Positions 47,248 through 58,533 of a stretch of 64,000 bases of DNA are shown piece by piece. Position 1 is the stretch's first letter; every line of letters begins with the position of its first letter. The notes beneath the pieces are model-generated. The model saw nothing but the letters and a program-made list of their open reading frames with translations. It did no database searches and had not been told where the DNA came from. A program made the position numbers and the translations under genes. The stretch spans positions 1 through 64,000 of the forward strand of contig JAPPLI010000062.1 of the NCBI GenBank assembly GCA_028819495.1. Direction: 5' to 3'. This stretch comes from Gammaproteobacteria bacterium. GTDB lineage: Bacteria; Pseudomonadota; Gammaproteobacteria; Eutrophobiales; Eutrophobiaceae.

Positions 47248-47961
47248 ATGCACAACATAGGAATAAGTAATGAGATCGTCGAGCGGGTGATGAAGCGGCG
47301 CGGGCGGTTCCATCTTTATGACAGCTTCGATCCGGCAACGTGCGCGCTGGTGGTGATCGATATGCAGAACGCCTTCTGCAAGCCCGGGGCGCCGGCCGAG
47401 GTGCCGCTCAGCCGCGGGACCATCGACAACATCAACCGGTTGGCCGGGGAATTGCGTAACCGGGGTGGCGACGTGATCTGGATCGTCAGTGAATTCCACT
47501 GCAACGGCGGTAAATCCGAGTGGGAGAATTTCTTCAATAACATGGTTTCCGGCGAGGTGCGCGAGCGCACCATGCAGTACATGGCGCCGGGACAGGAAGG
47601 CGGCAAGCTCTGGCACGAACTGGAAACGGATGAAGACGACATCCACCTGGTCAAGAACCGTTACGGCTGCCTGTCTCCGGGCGCATCGAAACTGGAACGG
47701 GTGTTGCGCAGCCGCGCCATCGAAACCCTGCTGATAGCCGGGACAAAAACCAATATCTGTTGCGAGACCGCGGCGCGCACTGCCTTCGACCTGGATTTCA
47801 ACGTGGTCCTGATCGAGGACTGCTGCTCGACCCTGTCCGACCGCGAACACCAGGCCACGCTGGAGACCATCATCCAGCAGTTCGGCGACGTGATGACCGG
47901 GCAGGAGTTCATAGAACGCTGTGTTAAATCGGGAGATTATGCTGATGAAAAACGTAGATGA
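47248..47961 (+). CDS. Isochorismatase-like cysteine hydrolase
   Basis: CALVVIDMQNAFCKPGAPAEV...ETLLIAGTKTNICCETAARTAFDLDFNVVLIEDCCST. Confidence 0.93.
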   Translation: MHNIGISNEIVERVMKRRGRFHLYDSFDPATCALVVIDMQNAFCKPGAPAEVPLSRGTIDNINRLAGELRNRGGDVIWIVSEFHCNGGKSEWENFFNNMVSGEVRERTMQYMAPGQEGGKLWHELETDEDDIHLVKNRYGCLSPGASKLERVLRSRAIETLLIAGTKTNICCETAARTAFDLDFNVVLIEDCCSTLSDREHQATLETIIQQFGDVMTGQEFIERCVKSGDYADEKRR

Positions 47962-48406
47962 ACACTACCTGCGCGTAGCCTTCAGGGAGGCTGCCAGGGC
48001 CCTTGAACGGGGCAATCACGGTTTCGGGGCGTTGCTGGTGAATGCGGACGGCGAACCGGTACTGGCGGCGCAGAACTCGGTAGTTACCGACAGGGACGTG
48101 ACCGCGCATGCGGAAATGAACTTGATTCGGGCCGCATCCAGGAAATTCGAACCTGGGCAGCTTAAATCGTCCACACTGTATGCCAGCGCCGAACCCTGCC
48201 CCATGTGCGCCGCCGCCATTGTCTGGGCCAACATCCGCCGTGTCGTCTTCGGGTTAAGCATGGAAGGGACTTACGAGTTATACGACGCCGGCCCGGATGA
48301 CCCTACATTGCGTATGAACGCCGCCGACGTGTTCGGTGAAGCCCGCTGGCCCATGGAAGTCATCGGCCCGATGCTGGAGGATGAATCGCGGGCGGGTTTT
48401 CCATAG
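47945..48406 (+). CDS. Nucleoside/cytosine deaminase family protein
   Basis: TAHAEMNLIRAASRKF...ASAEPCPMCAAAIVWANIRRVVFGLS. Confidence 0.93.
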   Translation: MKNVDEHYLRVAFREAARALERGNHGFGALLVNADGEPVLAAQNSVVTDRDVTAHAEMNLIRAASRKFEPGQLKSSTLYASAEPCPMCAAAIVWANIRRVVFGLSMEGTYELYDAGPDDPTLRMNAADVFGEARWPMEVIGPMLEDESRAGFP

Positions 48407-48479
48407 TCGGAAACTTGGCATGATGTGGTAAGCTATTGCAAAGATTTGTTAGAAGATGACTTCCAAGGAGATATAAAAA

Positions 48480-49778
48480 GTGGCTACCGCAGCGAGATCG
48501 CTACACCCCGAAGGGCAAAAGATCACCATCGAGAACGGACGATTGCAGGTCCCCGATAATCCGGTTATTCCGTTTATCGAAGGAGACGGTATCGGTCCCG
48601 ATGTCTGGCGCGCAACCAGGCAGGTGCTGGACGCCGCGGTTGCCAAGGCTTATAACGGCGCGCGGGAAATCCACTGGCTGGAAGTGTACGCCGGTGAGAA
48701 GGCCAACGAACTGACCGGTTCCTGGCTGCCGGAGGATACCCTGGACCGTTGCCGGGAATACCTGGTCGCCATCAAGGGCCCGTTGACAACGCCCATCGGC
48801 GGCGGCATCCGTTCCCTCAACGTCGCCCTGCGCCAGATCCTGGACCTTTATGTCTGCCTGCGCCCGGTGCGCTGGTTCAAGGGCGTGCCTTCGCCGACCA
48901 GGAACCCGCAGGACGTGGACATGGTGATCTTCAGGGAAAACACCGAAGACATCTACGCCGGCATTGAGTTTGAACAGGGTACTGAAGACAACCGGAAGTT
49001 CCTGGAACTGCTCCAGGAAGCGTTTCCCAACTATTACCGGAAAATCCGCTTTCCGGATACCACCGGCATCGGCATTAAACCGATTTCGCAGGAGGGCACG
49101 GGACGCCTGGTCCAGGCCGCAATCCGCTATGCGCTGGACAACAACCGTAAAAGCGTGACGTTCGTTCACAAGGGCAACATCATGAAATACACCGAGGGAG
49201 CATTCCGCAACTGGGGTTATGAACTGGCGGAAAACTCCTTCCCGGAACAGACCTATACCTGGGACCAATGGGAGCGCACACGCGCGGCAAACGGCTCGGA
49301 GGCTGCCAACAGGGAACAGGAAGAGGCGCTGGCAGGGGGTAAAATTCTGATCAAGGACGCCATTGCCGACATCACCCTGCAACAGGTGCTGACCCGGCCC
49401 CGGGAGTTTGACGTGATTGCCACCATGAACCTGAACGGCGATTACCTGTCCGACGCGCTGGCGGCGCAGGTCGGCGGCATCGGCATCGCGCCCGGGGGTA
49501 ATATCAATTATGACACGGGGCACGCGGTATTCGAGGCAACCCACGGCACCGCGCCGAAGTACGCCAACCAGGACAAGGTCAACCCGGGTTCCCTGGTCCT
49601 CTCCGGCGAGATGATGCTGCGCTACCTGGGCTGGACGGAGGCAGCGGACCTCGTCATTTCCGGCATGGATAATACGATCTCTGCCAAGACCGTTACTTAT
49701 GATTTCGCCCGCTTGATGGAGGGAGCGAACAAGGTGAGCTGCAGCGAGTTCGGCCAGGCAATGATTGCCAACATGTAA
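48480..49778 (+). CDS. icd: NADP-dependent isocitrate dehydrogenase
   Basis: [29 protein letters not shown]...[29 protein letters not shown] start at 48480; followed by aceK. Confidence 0.96.
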   Translation: MATAARSLHPEGQKITIENGRLQVPDNPVIPFIEGDGIGPDVWRATRQVLDAAVAKAYNGAREIHWLEVYAGEKANELTGSWLPEDTLDRCREYLVAIKGPLTTPIGGGIRSLNVALRQILDLYVCLRPVRWFKGVPSPTRNPQDVDMVIFRENTEDIYAGIEFEQGTEDNRKFLELLQEAFPNYYRKIRFPDTTGIGIKPISQEGTGRLVQAAIRYALDNNRKSVTFVHKGNIMKYTEGAFRNWGYELAENSFPEQTYTWDQWERTRAANGSEAANREQEEALAGGKILIKDAIADITLQQVLTRPREFDVIATMNLNGDYLSDALAAQVGGIGIAPGGNINYDTGHAVFEATHGTAPKYANQDKVNPGSLVLSGEMMLRYLGWTEAADLVISGMDNTISAKTVTYDFARLMEGANKVSCSEFGQAMIANM

Positions 49779-49789
49779 CCCGGATACCC

Positions 49790-51556
49790 ATGGCCGAGCA
49801 ACGCAAACAGACCATTGCACGCATCTCGGAATTTATCTACGAAGGTTTCCAGAAATATAACGAGAATTTTTTCCGTGTTACGGAGCGGGCGAGACGCCGT
49901 TTTGAACAGCGGGACTGGGGCGGGCATCAACAGGACATAATCGAGCGGGTCGAACTGTATGAAAAATCCGTGCGCCGCATCGTCGTCTCGCTGCGCAAGA
50001 ACCTGGGGCCCAGGGTAACCGACCCCAAGCTCTGGCACAGCACGCGCAGGTATTTCGGGGAGCGCCTGTATAACGTGCCGGACGCCGGGTTCATGAAGAC
50101 GTTCTTCAATTCCATAACCCGGCGCATATTCGATACGGTGGGCATAGACGCGGAGATCGAGTTCGTGTCCTCAGCGCCGGATGAAGGGTTCAACCCCCTG
50201 GAGACCCTGACCCTGAACCGCTACCCCTACTGGGGTTCACTGGACAAGACATTCAAAACCATTCTCGACGACTTCGCCTTCAAGGTTCCGTACAGGAATA
50301 TCAACACCGATTCCAGGACCATCAGCCATGAAGTCCAGCACTATTTTCAGGCGCACCTGAAGCAATACGGCGACTTTCTCAGGTTTGAATTCATCGATTC
50401 AGCGTTTTTTCAATCTGCCCGCGCCTACCTGATAGGCCGCACCATCCAGCTGGACCACGTCAACCCCATCATTATCGCCCTGAAAAATTCTGCCGGCGGC
50501 ATTGAGGTGGACGCGGTGCTGCTGTCCGAGGAAGAAGTCAGCGTGGTGTTCAGTTACACCCGCTCCTATTACTTCGCCAACCCGCACTCCGTCATGGGCG
50601 CGGTACACTTCCTGCATTCCATCCTGCCGAACAAGCCCATCGACGAACTGTACACGGTGCTGGGCCGGCTGCGCCAGGGCAAGACCGAGCGCTACCGGAT
50701 TTTCTCACATCACCTGCAGCACACGGATGACAGGTTCGTGCATGCGGACGGGGACAAGGGACTGGTGATGCTGGTGTTCACCCTGCCCTCCTACGACCTT
50801 GTTTTCAAGATTATCCGGGACAATTTCGGCTATCCCAAGACCATCAACAGGGAGGAGGTGCAAAGCAAGTACCGGCTGGTGTCCCGGCATGACCGGGCCG
50901 GCCGCTTGATCGACACCCAGGAATTTCGCAACCTGGAGTTCCCGGTAAACCGCTTCGACAAGGCCTTGCTGGATGAATTGCTCAGCGAAGCGTCAGGGAC
51001 CGTCCATGTCGACGAGGATCAGTTAATCATCGACCATGTCTATATCGAACGCCGGGTGCGGCCGTTGAACCTGTACCTGAGGGAAGTCGAACGCGCGGAC
51101 GCCGGCGAGGTGATACTGGACTATGGGCAGACCATCAAGGACCTTGCCAATACCAATATCTTCCCCGGCGACCTGTTGCTGAAAAATTTCGGCGTGACCC
51201 GGCACCGGCGGGTCGTGTTCTATGATTACGATGAAGTGGCGCTGGTAACGGAATGCGACTTCCGCGATATCCCCGACAGTGACGATGATGAAGACCTGAT
51301 GCGTTCGGACGTGTGGTTTCATGTCAACAAGAACGATATTTTCCCTGAAGAATTCATCAAATTCCTGTCCATGGATGCGGGTTTGCGGGAATTGTTCCTG
51401 AAGGTACACGGCGACCTGCTTACCGCCGGCTACTGGAACCGCGTGAAGAGCAAGCACCTCAAGGGTGATATTGAACTGGTCATTCCCTACTTCCGGCATT
51501 CAGTGCCGGCAGACCAGCAGATGGAGAACAGGGAGCGGAAATCAGCCGCAATGTAA
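49790..51556 (+). CDS. aceK: Isocitrate dehydrogenase kinase/phosphatase
   Basis: 588 aa; ...NRYPYWGSLDKTFKTILDDF; YDYDEVALVTECDFRDIP; adjacent to icd. Confidence 0.96.
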   Translation: MAEQRKQTIARISEFIYEGFQKYNENFFRVTERARRRFEQRDWGGHQQDIIERVELYEKSVRRIVVSLRKNLGPRVTDPKLWHSTRRYFGERLYNVPDAGFMKTFFNSITRRIFDTVGIDAEIEFVSSAPDEGFNPLETLTLNRYPYWGSLDKTFKTILDDFAFKVPYRNINTDSRTISHEVQHYFQAHLKQYGDFLRFEFIDSAFFQSARAYLIGRTIQLDHVNPIIIALKNSAGGIEVDAVLLSEEEVSVVFSYTRSYYFANPHSVMGAVHFLHSILPNKPIDELYTVLGRLRQGKTERYRIFSHHLQHTDDRFVHADGDKGLVMLVFTLPSYDLVFKIIRDNFGYPKTINREEVQSKYRLVSRHDRAGRLIDTQEFRNLEFPVNRFDKALLDELLSEASGTVHVDEDQLIIDHVYIERRVRPLNLYLREVERADAGEVILDYGQTIKDLANTNIFPGDLLLKNFGVTRHRRVVFYDYDEVALVTECDFRDIPDSDDDEDLMRSDVWFHVNKNDIFPEEFIKFLSMDAGLRELFLKVHGDLLTAGYWNRVKSKHLKGDIELVIPYFRHSVPADQQMENRERKSAAM

Positions 51557-51569
51557 CGGGACCGTCCCG

Positions 51570-52586
51570 TTGCGTTACTTTCTGCTGTCCGTCATCTGTT
51601 TCCTCCCACTGGCCTCGTGCCAGTCTGAGCGGCCGCCGGCGTTGCATGAATTCACCGGGCTCAGCATGGGTACCAGTTGGTCCGTGAAGATCAACGCCGA
51701 AACGCTGCCTTTGCCGAGACAACAACTCAAATCGCAATTCGACGCCATCCTGGACCGGGTCAACGGGGAGATGTCCACGTACCTGCCTGAGTCGGAACTG
51801 TCAATAATAAATGCCGCGCACAGCACCGGTCCGATACCTGTGAGCCGGTCACTGATGCAGGTGTTAGAGGCGGCCCGCGAGATCAGCCGGTTGACGCGGG
51901 GCGGGTTTGACGTAACTGTGGGTCCCCTGGTCAACCTGTGGGGGTTCGGGCCTGAACAGGATTTTACCGTTCCGGGGGAAGAACAGATCGATGCGGCTTT
52001 GCGCCTGGCCGGTTATGAATACCTGCGCCTGGACCCGGCGGCTCCCGCCCTGAAAAAGGCGCATGGCGGAATTCAGATCGACCTTTCCGCCATCGCCAAA
52101 GGCTACGGCGTGGACCGGGTCGCAGACTACCTGGACAGCCTGCAACTGAACAACTACCTGGTGGAAATAGGCGGGGAGATACGCGCCCGGGGCGTTAACC
52201 GGAAACAGGCGCCATGGCAGATCGGGATTGAACAACCCGTTGCCGGGCAACGCGGCGTGCAGCGCATCATCAAGCTGGACAACATGGCCATGGCGACTTC
52301 CGGCGATTACCGGAATTTCTTCGAGCAGGACGGAATCCGCTATTCACATACGATTGACCCGCGCACAGGCCGTCCGGTCACCCTTGATCTCGCCTCGGTA
52401 ACGGTGCTGCACCCCTCGGCCATGCTGGCCGATGCCTGGGCCACCGGCCTGCTGGTGCTGGGTCCGGAACAAGGCTATGCGACGGCCCTGGAAAACGGGC
52501 TGGACGCGTATTTCATCGTGCATCACGATAAAGTTTTCAGGGAGAAGTTCACGCCGGGGTTTGAAGCCGGAATTGTTGCAGAATAA
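51570..52586 (+). CDS. apbE: FAD:protein FMN transferase (ApbE family), probable TTG start
   Basis: FLLSVICFLPLASCQSE lipobox; FTGLSMGTSWSVKI; IDLSAIAKGYGVDRVADYL; YSHTIDPRTGRPV. Confidence 0.93.
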   Translation: MRYFLLSVICFLPLASCQSERPPALHEFTGLSMGTSWSVKINAETLPLPRQQLKSQFDAILDRVNGEMSTYLPESELSIINAAHSTGPIPVSRSLMQVLEAAREISRLTRGGFDVTVGPLVNLWGFGPEQDFTVPGEEQIDAALRLAGYEYLRLDPAAPALKKAHGGIQIDLSAIAKGYGVDRVADYLDSLQLNNYLVEIGGEIRARGVNRKQAPWQIGIEQPVAGQRGVQRIIKLDNMAMATSGDYRNFFEQDGIRYSHTIDPRTGRPVTLDLASVTVLHPSAMLADAWATGLLVLGPEQGYATALENGLDAYFIVHHDKVFREKFTPGFEAGIVAE

Positions 52587-52592
52587 CCCTGA

Positions 52593-53909
52593 TTACCGTT
52601 TCAAGCTCTTTACCAGGATCTTGGAGTTACGTTGATAGTTGTACAGGTCCTGCTTCGCCATGGGCAGGTCATCAAGTGAGGCTTCGAGGAATCCCCGTTC
52701 CTGGAACCAGTGCTGCGCCTGGGTGGTCAGCACGAACACATTGTCCAGGCTCTGTTCCCTCGCCTCCTTCTCCACTTCATCCAGCAAACGGTTGCCGTGG
52801 CCGGTATCCTGGTAATCCGGATGTACCACCAGGCCGGCCACTTCTCCCATGCCGTCTTCGGGATAGGGATACAGGCCGGCGCAGCCTATGATGACACCGT
52901 CCCGGAGGAGAATGGTGAAATGATCGGCCTCCAGTTCCAGTTTCTCCCTGGAACGCTTTACCAGTGACCCCTGTTGCTCGTGGGGCTCGATGAGGTCCAG
53001 TATGCCGCCGATGTCGCCGGCGCCGGCCTTGCGCGTCACGTCATAGGGAGACGTGGTAATCATCAAGCCCGAACCGTCACGCGTGAACAGTTCATTGAGT
53101 AAAGCGCCGTCTTCTTCACGGTTCAGCAGATGTACCCGTTCCACGCCGTTGATGCAGACTTCAAGTCCGTGTTTCAGGTAAAGATAACTGTCCGTGTGTT
53201 CATCTGTCCGGCCCAGCAGTTCGCGGGCATCATCCCGGTTCAACTGGCTGGCCTTACGGCCATCCGTCATTGTGGCCAGTTCATCTGCTTCCACCAGGTA
53301 AACCAGCTTGTCCGCCTGCAGGGCAACAGCCACGTCCGCGGCCATCGCTACGGCGGACAAATTATACGCTTCCCCGGTAACCGAATAACCCAGCGGGGGC
53401 AGAACGATGATTTCACCGTCGTCGAGCTTGCCGGTCATGGCGTCAGCGTCGATATAACGAGGCACCCCGGTCAGTTCAAAGTCCACCCCGTCGATAACCC
53501 CCAGGGGTCTTGCCGAAATATAATTCCCTGTGTTCACCCTGATCGCAGAATTGGACATGGGCGTATTGCCCAGGCCCATGGACAACCCGGCCTGAATTTC
53601 CAGCAGCAATCTGCCGGCGACCTCCTTGACGACGCCCATGACCACAGGATCGGTGATCCGGACCCCGTTGTGACGCCTGGAGTCCAGCTTTCTTTCTTCG
53701 AGGCAGGCCTCAATGGCAGCGCGCGCGCCGAACACCAGCACCAGCCTGATTCCCAGGCTGGCAAGCAGGGCCAGGTCATGCACCAGCGCAGTAAAACCAT
53801 CGCTGCGCAACACCCGGTCGCTGACCTGGATGACAAAGGTCCGGCCGCGGTGGATACGGATATAGGGCGAGGCCGACCGGAACCAGTTTACGAATTGCGA
53901 TTTATCCAT
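52593..53909 (-). CDS. argA: Amino-acid N-acetyltransferase (N-acetylglutamate synthase)
   Basis: MDKSQFVNWFRSASPYIRIHRGRTFVIQ...; C-term GNAT VHPDYQDTGHGNRLLDEVEKEA. Confidence 0.95.
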   Translation of the reverse strand: MDKSQFVNWFRSASPYIRIHRGRTFVIQVSDRVLRSDGFTALVHDLALLASLGIRLVLVFGARAAIEACLEERKLDSRRHNGVRITDPVVMGVVKEVAGRLLLEIQAGLSMGLGNTPMSNSAIRVNTGNYISARPLGVIDGVDFELTGVPRYIDADAMTGKLDDGEIIVLPPLGYSVTGEAYNLSAVAMAADVAVALQADKLVYLVEADELATMTDGRKASQLNRDDARELLGRTDEHTDSYLYLKHGLEVCINGVERVHLLNREEDGALLNELFTRDGSGLMITTSPYDVTRKAGAGDIGGILDLIEPHEQQGSLVKRSREKLELEADHFTILLRDGVIIGCAGLYPYPEDGMGEVAGLVVHPDYQDTGHGNRLLDEVEKEAREQSLDNVFVLTTQAQHWFQERGFLEASLDDLPMAKQDLYNYQRNSKILVKSLKR

Positions 53910-53978
53910 AGGACTAAAAATAACACGTAACTACGAAAGGTTGGTATAGCAAATTTTTTGACAGACATGAAGCGGTGG

Positions 53979-54083
53979 CAGGTTGGCATAGCATTTTCAA
54001 GACACGCTGTAAATACGTCCATGTACGCTCCCTTCCGGCCATCCATGGCCTCCAGAGGGTCTTGAAAATGCTATGCCAACCTG
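53979..54083 (-). repeat. Modular hairpin repeat element, locus S4, with 25-bp perfect inverted arms
   Basis: CAGGTTGGCATAGCATTTTCAAGAC (53979-54003) / GTCTTGAAAATGCTATGCCAACCTG (54059-54083); minus-strand hairpins GGCC-ATGGAT-GGCC and GTAC-ATGGAC-GTAT. Confidence 0.93.
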
Positions 54084-54095
54084 TCTGAGTGCGTA

Positions 54096-55247
54096 TTATG
54101 AGATGCAAAAGTGCGCGATCATTTTTTCCAGCAGGTTGTGCATGGGTTGGATGCGGTCCTGCTCGATGTATTCATTGGCCTGGTGCGCCTGGTCGATGTC
54201 GCCCGGCCCCAGCACCACCGTGTCCATCCCGAGGGAATTCAGGTAAGGCCCTTCCGTCCCGAAATTGACCGTCCCGGCGTCGTGGCCGCTGAGATTCTCC
54301 GCCACCCTGACGATCTCGCTCTGGGGATCGGTTTCCATGGGCGGCGTGCCGGGGAAGATTTCGTCAAACTCCACGTCGAGCCCGCGTCCGGCCAGCGCCT
54401 GTTCCACAGTCCGGCGCAAACGGCTGCGCACATCGCTTATCTCCATGCCCGGCAGCAACCTGAGGTCGATCTTCAGTTCACATTCGGCGCAGATCCGGTT
54501 CGGACTGTCGCCCCCCTGGATGGAACCGAAATTCAGGGTGGGGACCGGCACATCGAACTTGCTGTTGGAGAAGCTCTCCTGAAGTTGCCCGCGCCATTGC
54601 AGCAGGGATTTCATGACCTCATGCATGCCTTCCATGGCGTTATTGCCCAGGGCCGGGTTGCTGGCGTGTCCGGCCCGCCCCCTGAGGGTGATGGTCTCGA
54701 TCATGACCCCCTTGTGCATGATGACGGGTTGCAGGCCCGTCGGTTCGCCGATGAGCGCATGGCGTCCCAGGCCCCTGTTCGCATCGACCAGGGCCTTGGC
54801 GCCGGCCATGGTGCATTCTTCGTCGCAGGTTGCGAGCAGGGTGACGGGACGTTTTATCTTTTTCAGGTCGAGGGACTGCAATACCTGCATCACGATGGGG
54901 AAAAAGCACTTCATGTCCGATGTGCCAAGACCGTAATAACGGCCGTCTTTCTCGGTCAGCCTGAAGGGGTCCTGATGCCAGGCGGACTCGTTATACGGTA
55001 CCGTATCGGTATGCCCGGACAACACCAGGCCGCCGCCGCCGCTGCCCAGGCAGGCCACCAGGTTGACCTTGTCCGGCCTGCCGCCGACGGGCATGGTCTC
55101 GATACTGAAACCCAGGTCTGCAAACCAGTTCGCAAGCAGTTCCACCGCGGGAAGATTGCCCTGGTCATGGCGCGGGTCGATGCTGCTTACCGTCGGCGCC
55201 GCGACCAGCGCGGCGAAGGACTCTTTGAATGAAGGTAGTGTTATCAT
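54096..55247 (-). CDS. argE: Acetylornithine deacetylase
   Basis: LLANWFADLGFSIETMPVGG...LVLSGHTDTVPYNESAWHQDPF...TCDEECTMAGAKAL; start at 55247 because upstream codons are repeat-derived. Confidence 0.93.
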   Translation of the reverse strand: MITLPSFKESFAALVAAPTVSSIDPRHDQGNLPAVELLANWFADLGFSIETMPVGGRPDKVNLVACLGSGGGGLVLSGHTDTVPYNESAWHQDPFRLTEKDGRYYGLGTSDMKCFFPIVMQVLQSLDLKKIKRPVTLLATCDEECTMAGAKALVDANRGLGRHALIGEPTGLQPVIMHKGVMIETITLRGRAGHASNPALGNNAMEGMHEVMKSLLQWRGQLQESFSNSKFDVPVPTLNFGSIQGGDSPNRICAECELKIDLRLLPGMEISDVRSRLRRTVEQALAGRGLDVEFDEIFPGTPPMETDPQSEIVRVAENLSGHDAGTVNFGTEGPYLNSLGMDTVVLGPGDIDQAHQANEYIEQDRIQPMHNLLEKMIAHFCIS

Positions 55248-55251
55248 AATA

Positions 55252-55283
55252 AATCCGCAGATGACGCAGATTAACGCAGATGA
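55252..55283. repeat. Single copy of the ATCCGCAGATGACGCAGATTAACGCAGAT repeat just upstream of argE
   Basis: aatccgcagatgacgcagattaacgcagatga. Confidence 0.85.
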
Positions 55284-55415
55284 AAATGATTTAATAGACT
55301 TTTTCCGTTCGCCCTCCCCATTGTCAAGGGAGTACGGGTACTTTTGCAACAGGTCTGTCGTCGTTCAGGGACACAGCACAAATTCACAATCAATACACAT
55401 CCAGGAATAACATCA

Positions 55416-57095
55416 ATGTCTGAACAGTTAAACCGCTACAGCGCGAGGATAACACAGGAAAAATCGCAGGGCGCTTCGCAGGCCATGTTGTACGGCACCG
55501 GCATGACGGAAAAGGACATGGCCAAACCCCAGGTGGGGATTGCCAGTGTCTGGTTTGAGGGCAATACCTGCAATATGCACCTGCTGGACCTCGCGGCCGG
55601 GGTCAAGGAGGGCGTGGATGCCCAGGACCTGGTGGGGATGCGCTTCAATACGGTCGGCGTCAGCGACGCCATCTCCATGGGCACGGAAGGCATGAGTTTT
55701 TCGTTGCAGTCCCGGGACCTGATCGCGGATTCCATCGAAACCATCATGAGCGCCCAGTGGTACGACGCCAATATCTCGATCCCGGGTTGCGACAAGAACA
55801 TGCCCGGGTGCGTCATGGCCATGGGCCGCCTTAACCGCCCTTCCCTCATGATCTACGGCGGCACCATCAAGCCCGGATACCACAACGGCGACAAGGTGGA
55901 TATCATCTCCGCGTTCCAGAGCTACGGTGAATTCATCTCCGGGCGGATTGACGACACGAGCCGCAGCGCCATTGTACGTTCCGCCTGTCCCGGGCCGGGC
56001 GCCTGTGGCGGCATGTACACGGCCAACACCATGGCTTCCGCGATAGAGGCGCTGGGCATGTCGTTACCCCACAGTTCCTCGACGCCCGCGGTCGACCCGC
56101 AGAAGCTGGAGGAATGCCGGCAGGCCGGCGCGGCAATAAAGAACCTGCTGGAACTGGACCTGAAACCCAGGGACATCATGACGCGCCCCGCGTTTGAGAA
56201 TGCCATGGTTGTCGTCACCGCGCTCGGCGGCTCTACTAACGCAGTGCTGCACCTGATCGCCATGGCCCGGTCCGTGGACGTGGCGCTGGACATCGACGAC
56301 TTCCAGGCCGTCAGCGACCGCACCCCGTACCTGGCGGACCTGAAACCCAGCGGCCGTTACGTGATGGAGGACCTGCACAAGGTCGGCGGCGTGCCTGCAG
56401 TCATGAAGTTCCTGCTGGAAAACGGCATGATCGAAGGCGATTGCATGACGGTCACGGGAAAGACGATTGCCGAAAACCTGGCCGACCTGCCGGGGCTGAG
56501 TGAGGGGCAGGATGTGCTGCGCCCGTTGGACAAGCCCTTTAAAAGCAACGGGCACATCCGCATCCTGAAGGGCAACCTGGCGCCGGGCGGAGCGGTGGCA
56601 AAGATCACCGGCAAGGAAGGCGAGGTCTTCAGCGGTCCCGCCAGGGTATTCGACTCGGAAGAAAACATGCTTGCGGCGCTGGAACAGGACCAAATCAGGA
56701 AAGGCGACGTGGTGGTGATCCGTTACGAGGGCCCCAAGGGGGGGCCCGGCATGCCGGAAATGCTGACACCGACCTCCGCCCTCATGGGCGCCGGCCTGGG
56801 GAACGATGTCGCCATGATCACCGACGGCCGCTTTTCCGGTGGTTCCCATGGCTTTATCATCGGACACGTGGTGCCTGAAGCCCAGGAAGGCGGCCCTGTC
56901 GCCCTGGTCAGGAACGGCGATACGATAACCATCAATGCCAGAACCAACCAGATAAACGTGGACCTCACCAATGAAGAACTGGCGCAACGCAAGGCGGACT
57001 GGGTAATGCCTCGATACAAGGCAACCCGCGGCACCTTGTACAAATATATCCGCAGCGTGAAGTCCGCCTCGCTCGGCTGCGTGACAGATGAGTAA
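55416..57095 (+). CDS. ilvD: Dihydroxy-acid dehydratase family protein (IlvD/Edd)
   Basis: [25 protein letters not shown]...[31 protein letters not shown]...[12 protein letters not shown]. Confidence 0.94.
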   Translation: MSEQLNRYSARITQEKSQGASQAMLYGTGMTEKDMAKPQVGIASVWFEGNTCNMHLLDLAAGVKEGVDAQDLVGMRFNTVGVSDAISMGTEGMSFSLQSRDLIADSIETIMSAQWYDANISIPGCDKNMPGCVMAMGRLNRPSLMIYGGTIKPGYHNGDKVDIISAFQSYGEFISGRIDDTSRSAIVRSACPGPGACGGMYTANTMASAIEALGMSLPHSSSTPAVDPQKLEECRQAGAAIKNLLELDLKPRDIMTRPAFENAMVVVTALGGSTNAVLHLIAMARSVDVALDIDDFQAVSDRTPYLADLKPSGRYVMEDLHKVGGVPAVMKFLLENGMIEGDCMTVTGKTIAENLADLPGLSEGQDVLRPLDKPFKSNGHIRILKGNLAPGGAVAKITGKEGEVFSGPARVFDSEENMLAALEQDQIRKGDVVVIRYEGPKGGPGMPEMLTPTSALMGAGLGNDVAMITDGRFSGGSHGFIIGHVVPEAQEGGPVALVRNGDTITINARTNQINVDLTNEELAQRKADWVMPRYKATRGTLYKYIRSVKSASLGCVTDE

Positions 57096-58533
57096 TCAAA
57101 ATTATCACATGTCGGTGGAGGATTTCCGGCGTCACGGCAAGGAGATGATTGACTGGATAGCCGACTACTATGAAAAAGTGGACCGGTATCCGGTCCAGTC
57201 ACAGGTGAAGCCCGGCGAGATCGAAGCCTCACTTCCCGAAGCCGCGCCTGTGCGGGGCGAAGACTTCGAGGCAATACTGCGCGATATCGACGAGAAGATA
57301 CTGCCCGGCGTCACCCACTGGCAGTCCCCCCACTTCCATGCCTATTTCCCGGCCAATACCTCGGGTCCGGCCATACTGGGCGACCTGCTGTCCTCGGGCC
57401 TGGGTGTGCAGGGGATGTTATGGTCAACCAGCCCCGCCTGCACCGAGGTTGAAACCCGGGTGCTGGACTGGCTGGCGGACCTGCTGGGGTTGCCGGACAG
57501 GTACCGTTCAACGGCCAGCGGCGGCGGCGTGATCCAGGACACCGCTTCCAGCGCCATCCTGTGCGCCCTGCTCGCGGCGCGGGAACGGGACTCCGGCCTG
57601 CGCACCAACCGGGAAGGCTGCGACGGCAGCCAGGTGGCTTACTGCTCGACCCAGACCCATTCCTCCCTGGAGAAGGCCATGGGTATCGCCGGCCTGGGGC
57701 GCGCCAACCTGCGGCAGATTAAAACGGATGAGCACTTTGCCCTGGACGCGCGCAAACTGGAGGCACAGATCAAGGCCGACAAGGCCGCCGGGCTGCGGCC
57801 CATATTCGCCTGCGCCACCCTGGGCACTACCTCATCCAATGCGCTGGACCCGATTGCGGATATCGGGAGGATCTGCGCGGCAGAAGGCCTGTGGTTCCAC
57901 GTGGACGCGGCCATGTCCGGCACCGCGGTCATCTGCCCTGAATACCATTACCTGCATGACGGTATCGAATATACCGACAGTTACAGCTTCAATCCCCATA
58001 AATGGATGTTCACCAACTTCGATTGCAGTTGTTTCTGGGTGGCTGACCGGGCTGCCCTGATCAATGCCCTGTCCATCCTGCCCGAGTACCTGCTTAACGA
58101 GGCGACAGCCAGCGGCGCGGTGTTCGATTACCGGGACTGGCAGGTGCCGCTGGGGCGCCGCTTCCGAGCGCTCAAGCTCTGGTTCGTACTGCGTTACTAC
58201 GGCGTAGAGGGGTTGCAATACCATATCCGCCGGCATATCGAACTGGCCCGGCAACTGGTTGGATGGATCGAAGCCGACGATCATTTCGAGATCGTCGCGC
58301 CGGCGCCGTTCAATCTGGTGTGTTTCCTCCACCGGGGCAGCGACGAACTGAACAAGCGGATCATGGATGAACTGAATGAGAGCGGCGAAATTTTCCTTAC
58401 CCACACGAAGCTCAACGACCGCTTCGTGCTCCGCATCTGTATCGGCCAGTCCCGTACCGAACTGGAGCATGTCGAGAAGGCGTGGAAACTGATTACCACG
58501 ACAGCGAGGCGTCTACGGTCTGATGGAAGATAA
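57088..58533 (+). CDS. Pyridoxal-dependent aromatic-L-amino-acid decarboxylase family protein
   Basis: [38 protein letters not shown]...[16 protein letters not shown]...[22 protein letters not shown]. Confidence 0.95.
   Translation: MSNQNYHMSVEDFRRHGKEMIDWIADYYEKVDRYPVQSQVKPGEIEASLPEAAPVRGEDFEAILRDIDEKILPGVTHWQSPHFHAYFPANTSGPAILGDLLSSGLGVQGMLWSTSPACTEVETRVLDWLADLLGLPDRYRSTASGGGVIQDTASSAILCALLAARERDSGLRTNREGCDGSQVAYCSTQTHSSLEKAMGIAGLGRANLRQIKTDEHFALDARKLEAQIKADKAAGLRPIFACATLGTTSSNALDPIADIGRICAAEGLWFHVDAAMSGTAVICPEYHYLHDGIEYTDSYSFNPHKWMFTNFDCSCFWVADRAALINALSILPEYLLNEATASGAVFDYRDWQVPLGRRFRALKLWFVLRYYGVEGLQYHIRRHIELARQLVGWIEADDHFEIVAPAPFNLVCFLHRGSDELNKRIMDELNESGEIFLTHTKLNDRFVLRICIGQSRTELEHVEKAWKLITTTARRLRSDGR

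Noticed and set aside
55248-55349. N-terminal extension of argE ([33 protein letters not shown])
   Set aside because: Encoded largely by the ATCCGCAGATGACGCAGAT repeat; a normal start MITLPSFKESFAAL exists at 55247.
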